Source: Pinus tabuliformis
Lineage: Eukaryota; Streptophyta; Pinopsida; Pinales; Pinaceae
Length of the DNA: 64,000 bases
Direction: 5' to 3'
Assembly: GCA_031772625.1 (NCBI GenBank)
Contig: CM062813.1
Coordinates: 695,092,420-695,156,419 of the forward strand
Shown here piece after piece: positions 42,348 through 53,935 of this stretch; the stretch's first letter is position 1, and each line of letters begins with the position of its first letter. A model generated the notes under the pieces. The model was not told the DNA's origin, made no database searches, and saw only the letters and a program-made list of their open reading frames with translations. The translations under genes and the position numbers were made by a program.

Positions 42348-44048
42348 ATGCCTCGTAGGAATAGGGATAAATTAGGAAAATTTCTACCAAATACCCCCAC
42401 CACTTCAAACAGCCAACCTTCCCTCTTCTTCGGTGGCTATGAGCTAGAGGACCCCTTAGGTGAACAACCATAGATTTTTGAAGAGCCTATAGGGGAAGAA
42501 GAAGAAACCATTCCAACTGACACAATGGTTGAAAATAGAAATGAAAGGGGAGACAGGGAAAGAATTGAGGGTGATTTTCCCATCAAAGAAACTAATGGAG
42601 ATGCAAAGATGAAAAACATAAGCCCCTCTGCTCTTCCTCACTTCCATGGCCTGACCTCAAAAGATCCAGATACCTTTTTGTTTGAATTGATTGTCATATG
42701 CAGAACTTATTCCCATATACTCTCAAGGATGCAGCCCTACACTGGTTCATGGGTTTACCTAGGGATAGTATCACCACTTGGGCTCAGATGAAACAAGTAT
42801 AGGGACTACTTCAGGTCCAAAGATACCAAAGAGGAAATTTTTAGAATGAACTTGGGACATGAAGAGTCCTTAGAGGATTATGAGGAAAGATTCCAACTCA
42901 ACTACAAAAGGGTCAAGTGCATACTTGATCCTGAGTCACTTACGTTAGTCCTTCTTAGGGGGATTATGGAAGACCTTATAGAAACCCTAAACCTGTTGTC
43001 AAGAGGGGACGTCTACCAGCTACCCTATTATGATATCAAGATAGTTTTCAAGAATCATTCTAGGGCAGCTAGAAAGAAGGGTAGGGCTAGTCAAGTAGTG
43101 GCCAGTTCATCCTCTTCCAATACATCCATAAAAAGTGAAATTGGGAACATGTTGGAAGACTTTAAGAGTGAAATGTTGCAAAAAATTGCTCTGCAAATAG
43201 ACACTATGAAAATAAAAACGAAGCAGGAGGAGGCAAAGAGAGCATTAGCCATCTTCTACCCTAGATTCACAAGGAGGAACCCTAGGAATGAATGTCCATT
43301 GAACCTTATAGAAATATTCTCAGTCTGTGAGGAAAACCACTCCACAGAAAAGTGCCCTTCTCTACCTGGATTAAAAGTTGTGTATCAGGGAACCGAAAGG
43401 GTGACTGAACAACTCTACTACATAAATCAAAGGAGGCCTCATGGGCCTCGGCCATACCAGTAGGGCATGCAAGGATCATCCTATTCATATTACAACTCTA
43501 ATAAAAGCACATCCACTCCCCCTTAGTGCCCCCCAGCTCATCCTTCCTGGTCTACACCTTCTCCCTAGTCTTTTTCACCTCAATATCATTCCCAATCAGC
43601 CAACCAACCATATCAACCATATACTTCTCCACAACCTCAGTGGAATTCACCACCCTTGTGGTGGAGGCCGAGGCCCTCATACAACCAAGCTCCAACTTTA
43701 TTTCCTTCACCTCTATCTCAACCATAGATCCTACACCCTACTCCACCTAAACAACCTTAGATGCCTGCCCAACCAAACCTAAACCCGAACAACAGACAGG
43801 CACAACAGGTCTATAATGGAGAAGCATCCTACCCTGCCTATGCTGTGGAAATTCATGAAATTAACTTTAGGTCTGGGAGAGTGTTCCAAGATATCCAACA
43901 TCCATATCCACTTAAGGAGAGTGAGGAGGAAAGAAAGGAAAATGTGCCTAGAATGAATCTACCCCCCTTTCCTGAAAGGTTAACCCATCCAGTCCAGTAC
44001 ACCCCAAAAGAGACTGAACTTTTGGGTGAGTTGAAAAATCCGTGTTAA
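42348..44048 (+). pseudogene. Element H gag (Athila-like)
   Basis: From ATG 42348 (MPRRNRDKLGKFLPNTP) through a stop at about 42471, DTMVENRNERGDRERIEGDF, LPHFHGLTSKDPDTFLFEL, then NLGHEESLEDYEERFQLNYK and LVLLRGIMEDLIETLNLLSRGDVYQLPY. There is a knuckle-like VCEENHSTEKCPSLPGL (about 43324-43374; C-x3-H... with the CPSLPGL tail typical of Athila gag). A Pro/Gln-rich linker and NFRSGRVFQDIQHPYPLKE follow to 44048. Frames change at about 42790 and 43460. Gag would package the element RNA. Confidence 0.82.
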
Positions 44049-44079
44049 AATACCACTTCTCTAAGCCATCAAAGATGTC

Positions 44080-44964
44080 CCCATTTACAACAACATGATC
44101 AAGGAGAAGTGTTTCAAACACCTAGGGAGGCTAAAAAGAGAAACCCCTACCATTAATGTCATTGGACAACTATCCGACTTAATGTTGGGGCAGGTAATTT
44201 TCCCAGAGTATTTAGATCCTGGGTGCTCTGTAGTAGATGTACACATCAATGTGGCACCATTATCCCCCATACCTTGATTGATATTGGGGTTGCCATCAAT
44301 GTAATGACTAAGGACACTATGCTGAAGCTGAATCTCCAGGGATCATTGAGGAAGACCACGACAATCTTGCAGCTTGCAGACCGATCCATAGTAGCTCCTG
44401 AGGGGATTTTTGAAGATGTGGTGATCTCCATTGATTCCTGGGAATACCCTGTGGACTTCTTAGTTCTCCACCCTAAGACCAAATTCAATGGTTATCCTCT
44501 CACTCTTGGGAGGCCTTGGTTAGCCACTGTCGATGCCTACATAATCTGCAGGGTTGGAAATATGACTATCAAAAATGGGCACCTATCCAAACAGTTGGTC
44601 CTGTACCCTCCTACTCATCCATCCCTAGAACATGGCTTACCTTTATGGCTAGAAGAGGAGGAAGAATATGAATTCTACTCCTCCCAAATCTATACTCTAG
44701 AAACTGCCATAGGAGGAGGACAGCCCAATGAAGATGATTTGATTGAACACATCCTCCAAATCAAACTCCCAACACCATGTCTCTAGAGGAAGTAGTGAAG
44801 GAAACCAAGGGCAACCATCAAATTGATCTATGCTTAGCTTACTCAAACCCTACTCATGTCAAGACAATCGAATTTGGCCCTGAAAGAGCATTGAAAATCA
44901 ACCCCTCTCTCTCTGTACACCAAGAAGAAGAGTTATGTAACATGCTAATAGAGCATTTGGATGC
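44080..44964 (+). pseudogene. Element H protease and pre-RT linker, cut by element E
   Basis: The protease is in the 44223-44786 frame: PHTLIDIGVAINVMTKDTM (DIG at the active site where DSG or DLG is usual), FEDVVISIDSWEYPVDFLVL and YPLTLGRPWLATVDAYI. In a shifted frame from 44777 the linker reads ETKGNHQIDLCLAYSNPTHV and EEELCNMLIEHLDA, where element E begins. The sentence resumes at 63549 as FAWNYK and leads into RT, so E split one continuous pol ORF. Confidence 0.85.
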
Positions 44965-45460
44965 TCTTGGGCATGGGATCCCCCAAGGGTAGTTTTGGGG
45001 CTAAAAGCCCATATTTTGGTCAAATGTTGTAATCCAAGTGTAAAGACTCTGCATTTTGTGGTCGTGGAGCGCATAAGTGTTAAAAGAGTCATAGGGTTGT
45101 CCGCCCATATTTTGGAAATGTAATGTCGGCTGTAAAAGATCTACCCATGGTTCACGGACCATGGGGTTGTATAAATAGAGCTAAGCTCTAAGTAGTTAGA
45201 AAAAATAAAAAAGAAAGGATTGAGTCATAGCTTTAGAGCAGAAGTCTAAGTTTGGGTCATAGTGTAGGTAGAAGCTCTACAGCTGGGTGCGTAGAGGCCT
45301 AGAAGTCCGTAGCTGAGTGCGCGGACCCCTGCAGCTGAGTGTGCAAGGTGGGTCGAGTCTGTAATCATTCGGAATTATCAATAAAGAGAAGTATTCTATA
45401 AATTCTATGTCTTTATTTCCTGTTTACACATCTGTTATATTGGGTATGAATTTCACTTAT
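44965..45460 (+). repeat. Element E 5' LTR, left segment
   Basis: Starts TCTTGGGCATGGGATC (TG of the partner changed to TC). Contains the dyad CCCATGG...CCATGGG (45144-45165) and, four bases on, TATAAATA (45170-45177). Downstream are three CAGCTGAGTGCGC-like repeats (45276-45352). F2 is inserted after CTTAT 45456-45460. Confidence 0.88.
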
Positions 45461-46507
45461 TGTTTCAGGGAAAACTAGTGTCAATTTGAACTGCTAGTCC
45501 CACTAAGATGGGTAGCTATCTTAGAAACAAACAATGAAAGCTTCTCAAGAGTTCCTTTAAGTGTGATAGATGAGAGGGAAGAAAATAGGACCAACCTGGA
45601 TCTTCCGCTTTGATCCTAGCTTGATTTCTCCTTTCCTTGATAGAATTTGCCACTCCTCTCCTACTTGTCCCACTTCAAAGAGTACCTGTAGAGTCAGAAT
45701 AACAGAAAACCATCAAAGCATCTCCATCTAAAACATCATAAACAATGCGGAATCAGAAACACATTGACCATACAATTGCATTCATAAACAATAAGATTCA
45801 TAAACACATGATTATATGGAGGAAACCCAAAGAACTTTATTAATAGTAGTGTAAGAGAGGATTACAACCCAGCTGTCTGATCCAGCATCATCCTCCCAAT
45901 GTAGAAGCCCTCTTCACCTCATGAACAAGCAAATCACCCAACAATGCAATGTCTCTTCTCACCAACAAACCAACAACACTTCCTTACAAATTACAAAATT
46001 CCAGCCTCCAGATCTCTTAGATGAGGGATCCATTTATAGATGTCTTGCAAGGGTGTGAGTCATCTCTGGGTTTTTGATTAGTGTCATTCCACTAATATTT
46101 CTTGTTTCCACTTGGAGATTTCATTGATCTCTTAGTCATCCCTAGGCGAATTCAGAGAGGCAAGTGTCACAGGAGAAGTTTCAGGAAGATTCCATGATCA
46201 TCCACTTAGCAAATTGTCTTTGCCATTTGTCTATTCTTGCTCATCGCACCCCACAGAAGGCAATTTTAGTATGCATCACACTTGGCTAGTGAGGCAACTA
46301 GTATGCATCTCACCTTGTCCACGGAGCAGTCAATATGGTCCAGTTTTGGTCAATTCTGAGTAGTTTCTCAAGTGGAACTTCTGGGAAATGATGTAATCAA
46401 TTGACCATGATCCTTTAGGGTATGAAACAACACTTCTAGGGACTTAAGAGCCCTTAGTTTATGGACATATGAGTTTGGGGTTGCAGTGCCCAAATATGTC
46501 TATAACA
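45461..46507 (-). repeat. F2 LTR (3' LTR in minus sense)
   Basis: 1047 bp, paired with 52302-53347. Shares with F1 LTR the segment around CCAGCCTCCAGATCTC...GGATCCATTTATAGATGTCTT (minus-sense TATA box). Confidence 0.9.
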
Positions 46508-46520
46508 GCTGCTCCCTAAA
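46508..46520 (-). promoter_or_regulatory. F2 polypurine tract
   Basis: Minus-sense TTTAGGGAGCAGC abutting the LTR start TGTTATAG. Confidence 0.75.
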
Positions 46521-47650
46521 GCATGAGGTCGTAAATCTTCTAATTTCGAGAAAAATGATTTATCATGAGGATTCGAGGTATTCGTACTGGAAGGTGACCT
46601 GTATAAGATACAATACAATACATCATCATCATATTATTTTCATGATCTAGCTGAGGTGGGCATTCCCATGCTCATATTTATAAATTCGTTTTCATGTACA
46701 TAGGACAGACAATCGTCTGTTGTTGTAGACTGGTGATTCTTCGCATGAAGAGTCATATTCCCTGGCTTAGATGACTATCTGTGCAGCTTCTGTGTACAAT
46801 TGATGCCTTTATTTTCCTAAATATATCGCATCTCGGATGGATGAAACTAGATCCGGGGTCTTCAAACTCGTTCAATCTTCGCCCAATGTACAAGTCGATC
46901 CATGTGAAAAGATGTTCTGAAGTCGAACATGGAAAGACATCGCCTGATTACCAGCCAATAATGTAAGCTATTAACAGACGCGAGAGGAGTCATCGATAAT
47001 GATGATGACCCTCAAGGTACTACAGTACAATTCACGTGGTGTGAATATATGAGCCGATGTTAAACACCACGCAAAGTCTTTCGGTTGAAGGTCATTGATG
47101 TAAACCTGTCGCCGGAAGTGAGAAACTTGCCATTAAGGCATGCAAGCTTCAAAGTACTAAAAGGGTTGTTTCTGAGTCAACTTCTTGGATAATGAGCTGA
47201 TGTCAACAAGAAGTGACTTGTCATAGGAGGGCCTTGATGTATCCCACATCTACGACACGAAACGGAGCAAATCATTTTTGTGGAGGTGAAAGAGATCTGA
47301 TGATCTAAGGTTTAGGAATGGCAGCCATGAAAAATGAAGGGTGGATGTATTGCAGTGGATGAGGCGCTTGCTGGATGGTGATTTCTCTAATTGACTTCTC
47401 TTGAGAATATTGGTGACACTGATATGGACTGGTAGCATTAACCCCATGGATGGTACGGAGGACCAATGGTGATGATGAACAGAAAAGCCCAGCCCAACTC
47501 AATCATGGTGATGGAGTGAAAGTGTCATGTTCAAGAGCAACCTGCTACCAATAAAATTCTTCAAGTTTACTTCCCATTTTTCCCGAGTCATTGTTGACCA
47601 GTGCCTCTTTATTTTTTTCAAGCTTGAGGAGGATAACATATGCTTGGTCT
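46521..47650 (-). other. F2 non-coding internal segment
   Basis: Aligns with F1 23789-24900. No credible ORF. Confidence 0.6.
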
Positions 47651-47654
47651 ATAA

Positions 47655-48475
47655 TTTGCCCTTCAGGCAAACCTGTCGCTTTGTGTTTCACGAGCCTAGT
47701 GTCAATGAGACTCGTTCTTGTTTGGGTGGACAAGTTTGTCGCTATTGTTTTAACGAGTTTAATGACAAAGATAACTTAGTCCTTTTCATGTTTAGAGAGT
47801 TTGAAAGGGACAAAAAGGATACTCCAACAGTCCTTTTTCGTGGCATAATCCCTTAATTCTGAAAAAGTATAAAATAATACGAAAGGGATGACTTTTCGAT
47901 AGCTTTAACGAGCCGATAAAGACAAGCACTTGATCTTTTTGTTTAATAATCCCTCAGGTCCAAAAAGATTAAAATATATGAGAGGGATGGCATTCCCTTT
48001 ACTTTAACAAGCCGGAAATGCCAATAGCTCGACAATCTTTTTATATTTAACGAGTCTAAAAAGAGTTTAAAAGGGACTCGTTTTTAAGGAACGAGTGGTA
48101 TTTCTGGGTAGCAACTGGTTCCAAGTAAGTTTGGAACTTCTCAAAACATGGCAGTGTGAAAAGGGTGGCAATCAAAATCACTCATCGTAGTTGTTCCTCA
48201 AAAGGATAAACAATCAAGTGGAAGTGTATGGTCAGTCGAATGAATGGAGGTGATGGTTGGAACACAACCAAGGTTCAAAAAGGCTGATTGCATGGCAATC
48301 ACAAAGGCTATTTACCAAAGGTGGTTTCATTTTTTAATGAGCTTGAATCAAGAGAAACTATGCTTAATGTAGGTTGATTTTTTAACGAGCTTGAACCTTG
48401 CGAGAACATTGCTCTTGCCAGTCTTTTGATAATGTCTCTTGGTACATTTATTTTTTAATGAGCTTGAACACTACT
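47655..48475 (-). repeat. F2 pseudoknot-like array, main block
   Basis: Same order as F1. GTCCTTTTCA/TGAAAGGGAC (47779/47802). CTTTTTC/GAAAAAG (47833/47861) with loop ATCCCTT (47848) to AAGGGAT (47883). ATCTTTTTG/CAAAAAGAT (47933/47961) with ATCCCTC (47949) to GAGGGAT (47982). CTTTTTA/TAAAAAG (48037/48057) with AACGAGTC (48049) to GACTCGTT (48075), eight bases perfect. In the last unit F1 has CTTTTCA/TGAAAAG, a compensatory C:G to T:A change. Further TTTTTAAYGAGC...GCTC units lie at 48330-48475. Confidence 0.75.
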
Positions 48476-48974
48476 ATAGCATGTGCTCATTACCTTTTTA
48501 TGCAAGCTAGAAACAACTAAGCTATGAGTTTAAAGGGTTGAGAACCTACAAACTAAGAAAATCAAAGGGAATTTTTCACTTACATACAAAGGTTTGCATG
48601 CCCCCAGGTGTTTCAGTAAAAGGAGAGTTTCCAGGTTACCAAATGGAAGTCCTTGCGGTTAGGCAGGATCATTTCTGTCGGCAGACAAAAACTCTTCCTT
48701 TGCTTTGTCCATCGAAATGGACGAAGGTGAATGGTGTGAGCTTCCAATCACATAACATACAAGAGGTGAATGGTGTGAGCTTCCAATCACATAATGTACA
48801 AGGAAATAGGTGTTTCAGACTGATCACATAACCTAGACGGGAATGTTTCTTCAGTCCAATCATTATGACCTTTCAAGAAAATCTCTCTTTTCCTCTGGGT
48901 TCGCCTGCCAAAGTAGACTAGGGTGCATGCCCCCTAACCTTCATCACACTCACCGAACTACTCGCGGTAATTAG

Positions 48975-49559
48975 GTGGATGGAATGAAGGTTGAAGAGAC
49001 ATTGTTGACGCGAAGAGACCATTTAGGGATGATGGTTGATTTATAGCTGTGTTTGAACCAGGAAATGAAAGCTGGTCAACGAGTTGCACCAGTTTTCATT
49101 CATGTGTAAAACACATCACTCGAAAGAATGTGGAAGCAATAGCTTCCATGCTATATATATAGTCACGTCCAAGGAGTAGATTGTAATCTAGTGGACTTTG
49201 GACTACCATCACGTTCAAATGAACGATTTTCTTTCTCAAAGTTATCGGCAACTTTGGAAGGACCCCTAATGGGCAACTGGTTCCTTTGTTGAAGCTTGAA
49301 AAATTTTGTTTTTCAGGCAAAAGCGATGGCAAACCAAGCGCTTTCCAAGCAGTTGAGGAAAGGATACTCACTAAGCCCCTTCATCTATGATAGTGCCAGA
49401 CACAATCATTTTGTAAACTTGTACTATGATTCGGAATGGTACATTAGATGGAAGGCGGGGTTTTGCTAGTTGATTCCAATCAAAGAAAACAACTAGACTG
49501 CTCGAAGGAGGTACCGGATAAATGTTCGGATAAGTTTCATGAACTGGGGGGGTCTCTTC
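48975..49559 (-). pseudogene. F2 protease
   Basis: In frame after TAG 49560-49562 through LVVFFDWNQLAKPRLPSNVP to GTIIDEGA at about 49376-49397, where a base is lost and a stop appears. The frame then resumes VSILSSTAWKALGLPSLLPE and SPLDYNLLLGRDYIYSMEAI at 49096-49371, ending near 48975. Same active-site variant DEGA and same LLGRD motif as F1. Confidence 0.8.
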
Positions 49560-50525
49560 CTATTGTGAAGGAATGGGTGGATTGCCCCCAAGTTCATTAG
49601 ACTCTGTATCGACAAAAAGAATTTGAATGGTGTCGTTCTCATTCTCTTTGGGAACTGTATCATCTGAAGGTGGGCCTTCTGAAGGCAAGACTGGGTCGAC
49701 TGCCATCTTGACCAGTTGACTTTGGTCCGATATGGACTCAGAAGGTTCACTTTCAATGATAGGTGATTCGATCGACAATTGAGTTATGTCAATTGGGTTT
49801 TCAACTAGCGAAGGACTTGGCAAGAGTTTCCTATATCCAGGTGGAAGTTGTTGTGGTGAAGCAGGACGGTTATCCAAAATGCTTTTGGCTTTATCCAGAA
49901 AAGGACAACGGTGAAGAGTATGATCACCTTCACATAACCTACATGGAACTCTGACTTTTCCTTTCTGTCTATTGACTTCGTTTTCACTAGTTGATGGTGT
50001 GTTGTCAACCTAGATGTCAAAGGTTGATGACACCGAATGGTGCAAACGGGGACTCCATTCTCTCAAGATCTGTGGAATGCAAGGGCAATCTCGATGGTAG
50101 TGGCTCCCCTTGCAAATTGCGCATGGAGTTTTTGGTTTGGAAGGTTTATTGTGCGGATTTTCGCTGGATGATGTTTTGTTGTTCCCTTGTTTAGCTAGCT
50201 TCTTCTTCTTCTCCTTCCCTTTCTTTTTCTTCTCAGCTACTTGGTTTTTAGTGTCACTAGTTTCACCAAGCGAAGAGGAAGAAGGGGAAGGAGAAACAAA
50301 TGAAGTAGAAGGTGAAGGGGTAACTTCAGTATCATCTGGTTGCTAATTATATTGTTGAGGAATTACGGTGTTTTGAATGACAGAGGTCGAGAAAAGCCAT
50401 ACTAGCAGGCCGATTGTGATTCTTGGAAGGGACAATGTAGCCATATATGGAGAACCAATATCTCCCCAAGAGGAGAAAGGACTAGGATTCCCTCCAAGAG
50501 GGATTCCTTGATTGGTAGACTACAT
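49560..50525 (-). pseudogene. F2 gag
   Basis: Minus strand from ATG 50525, whose next codon is TAG where F1 has GAG. Then STNQGIPLGGNPSPFSSWGD and MATLSLPRITIGLLVWLFST, a Lys-rich patch (about 50200-50225), knuckle CAICKGSHYHRDC (about 50080-50120) and CRLCEGDHTLHRC (about 49905-49945), both C-x2-C-x3-H-x4-C. It ends ELGGNPPIPSQ followed by TAG. Same architecture as F1 gag with extra stops. Confidence 0.78.
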
Positions 50526-50594
50526 TATCTCAACCTCAGACCAACGAAGGAATAGGGATGTTATTCTGATCAAAATAAATTTTAAGACACTTTG

Positions 50595-50745
50595 ACACAA
50601 CTTGATTTTTCAATTTTTAAGAGTCGAGAAAAAGCTAAAGGTGACTCTAGTCGCCTTTGATTTTTAATGAGCCTGAAGTGACAAGTGCTCAGATGGACCT
50701 TTTCTTTTAAGGAGTCAAAAAGGAACGAAAGTGACTACTCTATAA
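50595..50745 (-). repeat. F2 pseudoknot-like array, block upstream of gag
   Basis: TTTTTC/GAAAAA with loop AGAGTC to GACTCT (about 50610-50648); TGAGC (50668-50672) to GCTCA (50687-50691), where F1 has CGAGC to GCTCG; CCTTTT/AAAAGG with GAGT to ACTC (about 50698-50740). Confidence 0.7.
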
Positions 50746-50929
50746 GTCTAGACAGAGGGATTACCAAACTGATCACAAAACTGCAAAATACACCTTGGTG
50801 ATAAATGATAGAGAAATTACCAAGGACTTATGTACGGCAGTCAATCTTCCTGAATGTTGTGTTCAGTGCATTGTGATCGATAGGGCGGCAAACACAGCTT
50901 CCTAAGGATAAATGATATCAGCCTATTAT

Positions 50930-51074
50930 GGTCTCCCAATATATACTCGACAGTACGGGGAGCACAAATCCGTACTAGCACTTGTCGTATCAAAGAGGAG
51001 GAATCACCCAACCTTCGATGAAAAATATATTTACAAGGTTTTACGACGCCGGAACACGTCTCTAGCCTAGACTT
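50930..51074 (-). promoter_or_regulatory. F2 conserved leader block
   Basis: Minus-sense AGTCTAGGCTAGAGACGTGT and TCCGGCGTCG (51043-51074), and TGTATATATTGGGAGACC-like sequence at 50930-50966, matching B and F1 in order and spacing. Confidence 0.6.
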
Positions 51075-52280
51075 CTAGATGTGTTACGTTAGGTTCCAAA
51101 GAATTTTTATGTTCATTGAGATTTACTTTAGAGTTGATCTTGTTTAGAAGTTCATATTTCAAGGTTCACCGCGTGATGTAGATGTAAAATTCTTAAATAT
51201 GCAATCTAAAATGATAAACAGTCATTTATGTTCTTTTAGCAATGAAAACCCTAGCTACAAAAGATATAAGATAATGATTTTCTTTCAGCAGAGAGCATAG
51301 AGCACACACTAAATGCACTTTCTTAAATGAAATTACGTATGCAGTCAAAATGCAGATGCACATGCATGTATTTGTTTTCTTCTCCCTTAATGTGTGAATG
51401 CCAAAAAGGAAAGCTAAGTACAAATCTGAACTATTTTCTTTCAAAGCAACATTTCTAACAATTTCTTTTCAAAACGAAAGGAAGGCTAAGACGACACTTT
51501 TCAATTTCAAATTGAAAACTGTTTTTGACACTTCAAATACTAATGATTCAAATCAAACACAATGACAAAAGTACAATAAACTATCTAGAAGAGGAAGACT
51601 TTACGACACTCTTCTTTTGATTCAAAATGACAATTACGGCACTTGCATCAAAAACGACAGTTCGATTAAGCTACTTTCGACAAAGGAAGATTGTAAATGA
51701 TTGACAAATACACAAAAACATTTACAATTCCTAACTGATGGAGGCTAAAAATGTGAAGGAAGAAGGTTTCAGCAAGAAGATATTGATCATGAACAGCAAA
51801 ACTACTGAATAGAACTGAAAACAAGGATAAAAAACCAACTTTCAGAGAGAGAAAGCAGTATCACTCAATCATCGCACCTGTGACACATGGAAACAGGGAT
51901 GCATCTCACTTTCAACACATGGGAGGTGCGATACATCCAGGTTGCGCAATTATAGACAATGCGATGGGCCAGGGAGCGAAATTGAGCTTGGTTTTTTCTC
52001 AAAATTTGCAGCTAAGTTTAGTGATTTAGGTTGAGTAATGATGGACAGTAAAAAAAAATCATAGGGGTAAGATCTTATGAGGTTCTGAGCTACCACAAGG
52101 GCACTTAGAATGCTTTGTAAGTCAGATGTTCAGTTCATAACCAACCCAAAGATTGACTGAAGCAGCATTCATCTACTTCGCAATTGCATAAAAAAGGCGT
52201 TTTGAAGGCTAGCTAGCTAACTTTAGGCTCCATTTGTAGTTTATAAAGCAAACAATAAACAAACAAAACAAACTACTCGG
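51075..52280 (-). other. F2 leader, non-coding
   Basis: A/T-rich, no supported ORF or RNA gene. Confidence 0.55.
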
Positions 52281-52298
52281 TCCCCAGTGGAGTCGCCA
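52281..52298 (-). promoter_or_regulatory. F2 primer-binding site
   Basis: Minus-sense TGGCGACTCCACTGGGGA, three bases inside the LTR; identical to F1. Confidence 0.85.
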
Positions 52299-52301
52299 TT
52301 T

Positions 52302-53347
52302 TGTTTCAGGGAAAACTAGTGTCGATTTGAACTGCTAGTCCCACTAGGATGGGTAGCTATCTTAGAAACAAACAATGAAAGCTTTTCAAGAGTTCCTTCA
52401 AGTGTGATAAATGAGAGGGAAGGAAAGAGGACCAACCTGGATCTTCCGCTTTGATCCTAGCTTGATTTCTCCTTTTCTTGATAGAATTTTCCACTCCTCT
52501 CCTACTTGTCTCGCTTCAAAGAGTACCTTAGAGTCAGAATAACAGCAAACCATCAAAGCATCTCCATCTAAAACATCATAAACAATGCGGAATCAAAAAT
52601 ACATTGACCATACAATTGCATTCATAAATAATAAGATACATAAACACACGATTATATGGAGGAAAACCCAAAGAACTTTATTAATAGTAGTGTAAGAGAG
52701 GATTAAAACCTAGCTATCTGATCCAGCATCATCCTCCCAGTGTAGAAGCCCTCTTCACCTCATGAACAAGTAAATCACCCAACAATGCAATTTCTCTTCT
52801 CACCAACAAACCAACAGCACTTCCTTACAAATTACAAAATTCCAACCTCTAGATCTCTCAAACGAGGAATCCATTTATAGATGTCTTACAAGGGTGTCAG
52901 TCAGCTCTGGGTTTTTTATTAGCGTCATTCCACTGATGGTTCTTGGTTCCACTTGGAGATTTCATTGATCTCTTACTCATCCCTGGGCGAATTTAGAGAG
53001 GCAAGTGTCACAGGAGAAGTTTCTGTAAGATTCCATGATCATCCACTTAGCAAACTGTCTCTGCCATTTGTCTATTCTCACTCATCGCACCCCACAGAAG
53101 GCCATTTTAGTATGCATCGCACCTGGCTAGTGAGGCAGCCAGTATGCATCACACCTTATCCCTGGAGCAGTCAGTATGGTCCAGTTTTGGCCAGTTTTGA
53201 GTAGTTTCTCAGGTGGAACTTCTGGAAATGATGTAATCAGTTGACCATGATCGTTTAGGGTATGAAAAAACACTTTTAGGGACTGAAGAGCCCTTAGTTT
53301 ATGGACATATGAGTTTGGGGTTGGAATGCCCAAATATGTCTATAACA
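52302..53347 (-). repeat. F2 LTR (5' LTR in minus sense)
   Basis: 1046 bp, TGTTTCAGGG...TATAACA in plus sense. Confidence 0.9.
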
Positions 53348-53352
53348 CTTAT

Positions 53353-53779
53353 AATGCTTATATGATGCATGAATGTATGTAAATGTGTTGGTTAAGTGAA
53401 CACAATTAAGAACATCTGTTTCTGTGAAGCTAACTAAATTGGTTAATAAGATAAGTAAGACACTTAGCCTAGTTTGGTAGATATTGCAGTTCACTGCCCT
53501 AGCAGCGCGAAGGTCCCTAAGCCGCAAGTCAGGGCTGTGCAAAAGCTAATTGTACCCTTTTGCAAAGGTACTAAAGGGTGGAACAGAGGGCTAAGCAACC
53601 TGCACAAAGGTAGGTATAGTCGGAATAAACTGACATCACATCCATCTCAAGGGTGTGGAAACTTGGTTCCAGCATCCCCCCATACTGCTTCGGGTGAGAC
53701 TTCGCCGAAAGGGCCAATAGTGTAGGGATTTGTTTGGCTAACTAACGTTGAACCTGGGTCAAGCCCCCTCAAGCCAACA
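53353..53779 (+). repeat. Element E 5' LTR, right segment
   Basis: Resumes the LTR after F2 and one CTTAT, and ends CAAGCCAACA. It aligns with 63091-63543; the 3' LTR has about 15 extra bases near 63450. Confidence 0.88.
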
Positions 53780-53781
53780 AA

Positions 53782-53799
53782 TGGTTCCGTTGTCGGGAC
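53782..53799 (+). promoter_or_regulatory. Element E primer-binding site
   Basis: TGGTTCCGTTGTCGGGAC lies two bases after the LTR end. It resembles the tRNA-Asp-type site TGGCGCCGTTGCCGGGGA with several changes. Confidence 0.7.
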
Positions 53800-53935
53800 T
53801 AGAATCTGCATAAGAGATGTGTGATGTCATATCACTGGAATCCAACTAAGAGGAAATCGAAGGTTGGTTGGACAGAAGGATTCACGAGTTCGCGGCACAA
53901 GAAAACAAAAACCTGCGACTGTTAAAGAATAGTGG

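Larger units (their letters stand above)
45461..53347 (-). mobile_element. Element F2: second gag-protease-only element
   Basis: 7.9 kb, minus orientation, perfect target duplication CTTAT (45456-45460 and 53348-53352). LTRs are 1047 and 1046 bp with ends TGTTTCAGGG...TATAACA; in the first 140 bases about seven differences were counted (near 5%), so F2 is older than F1. Same layout as F1: PBS, leader block, array, gag, UAG, protease, main array, PPT; no RT or integrase. LTR sequence is related to F1 but clearly a separate subfamily. Confidence 0.9.
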
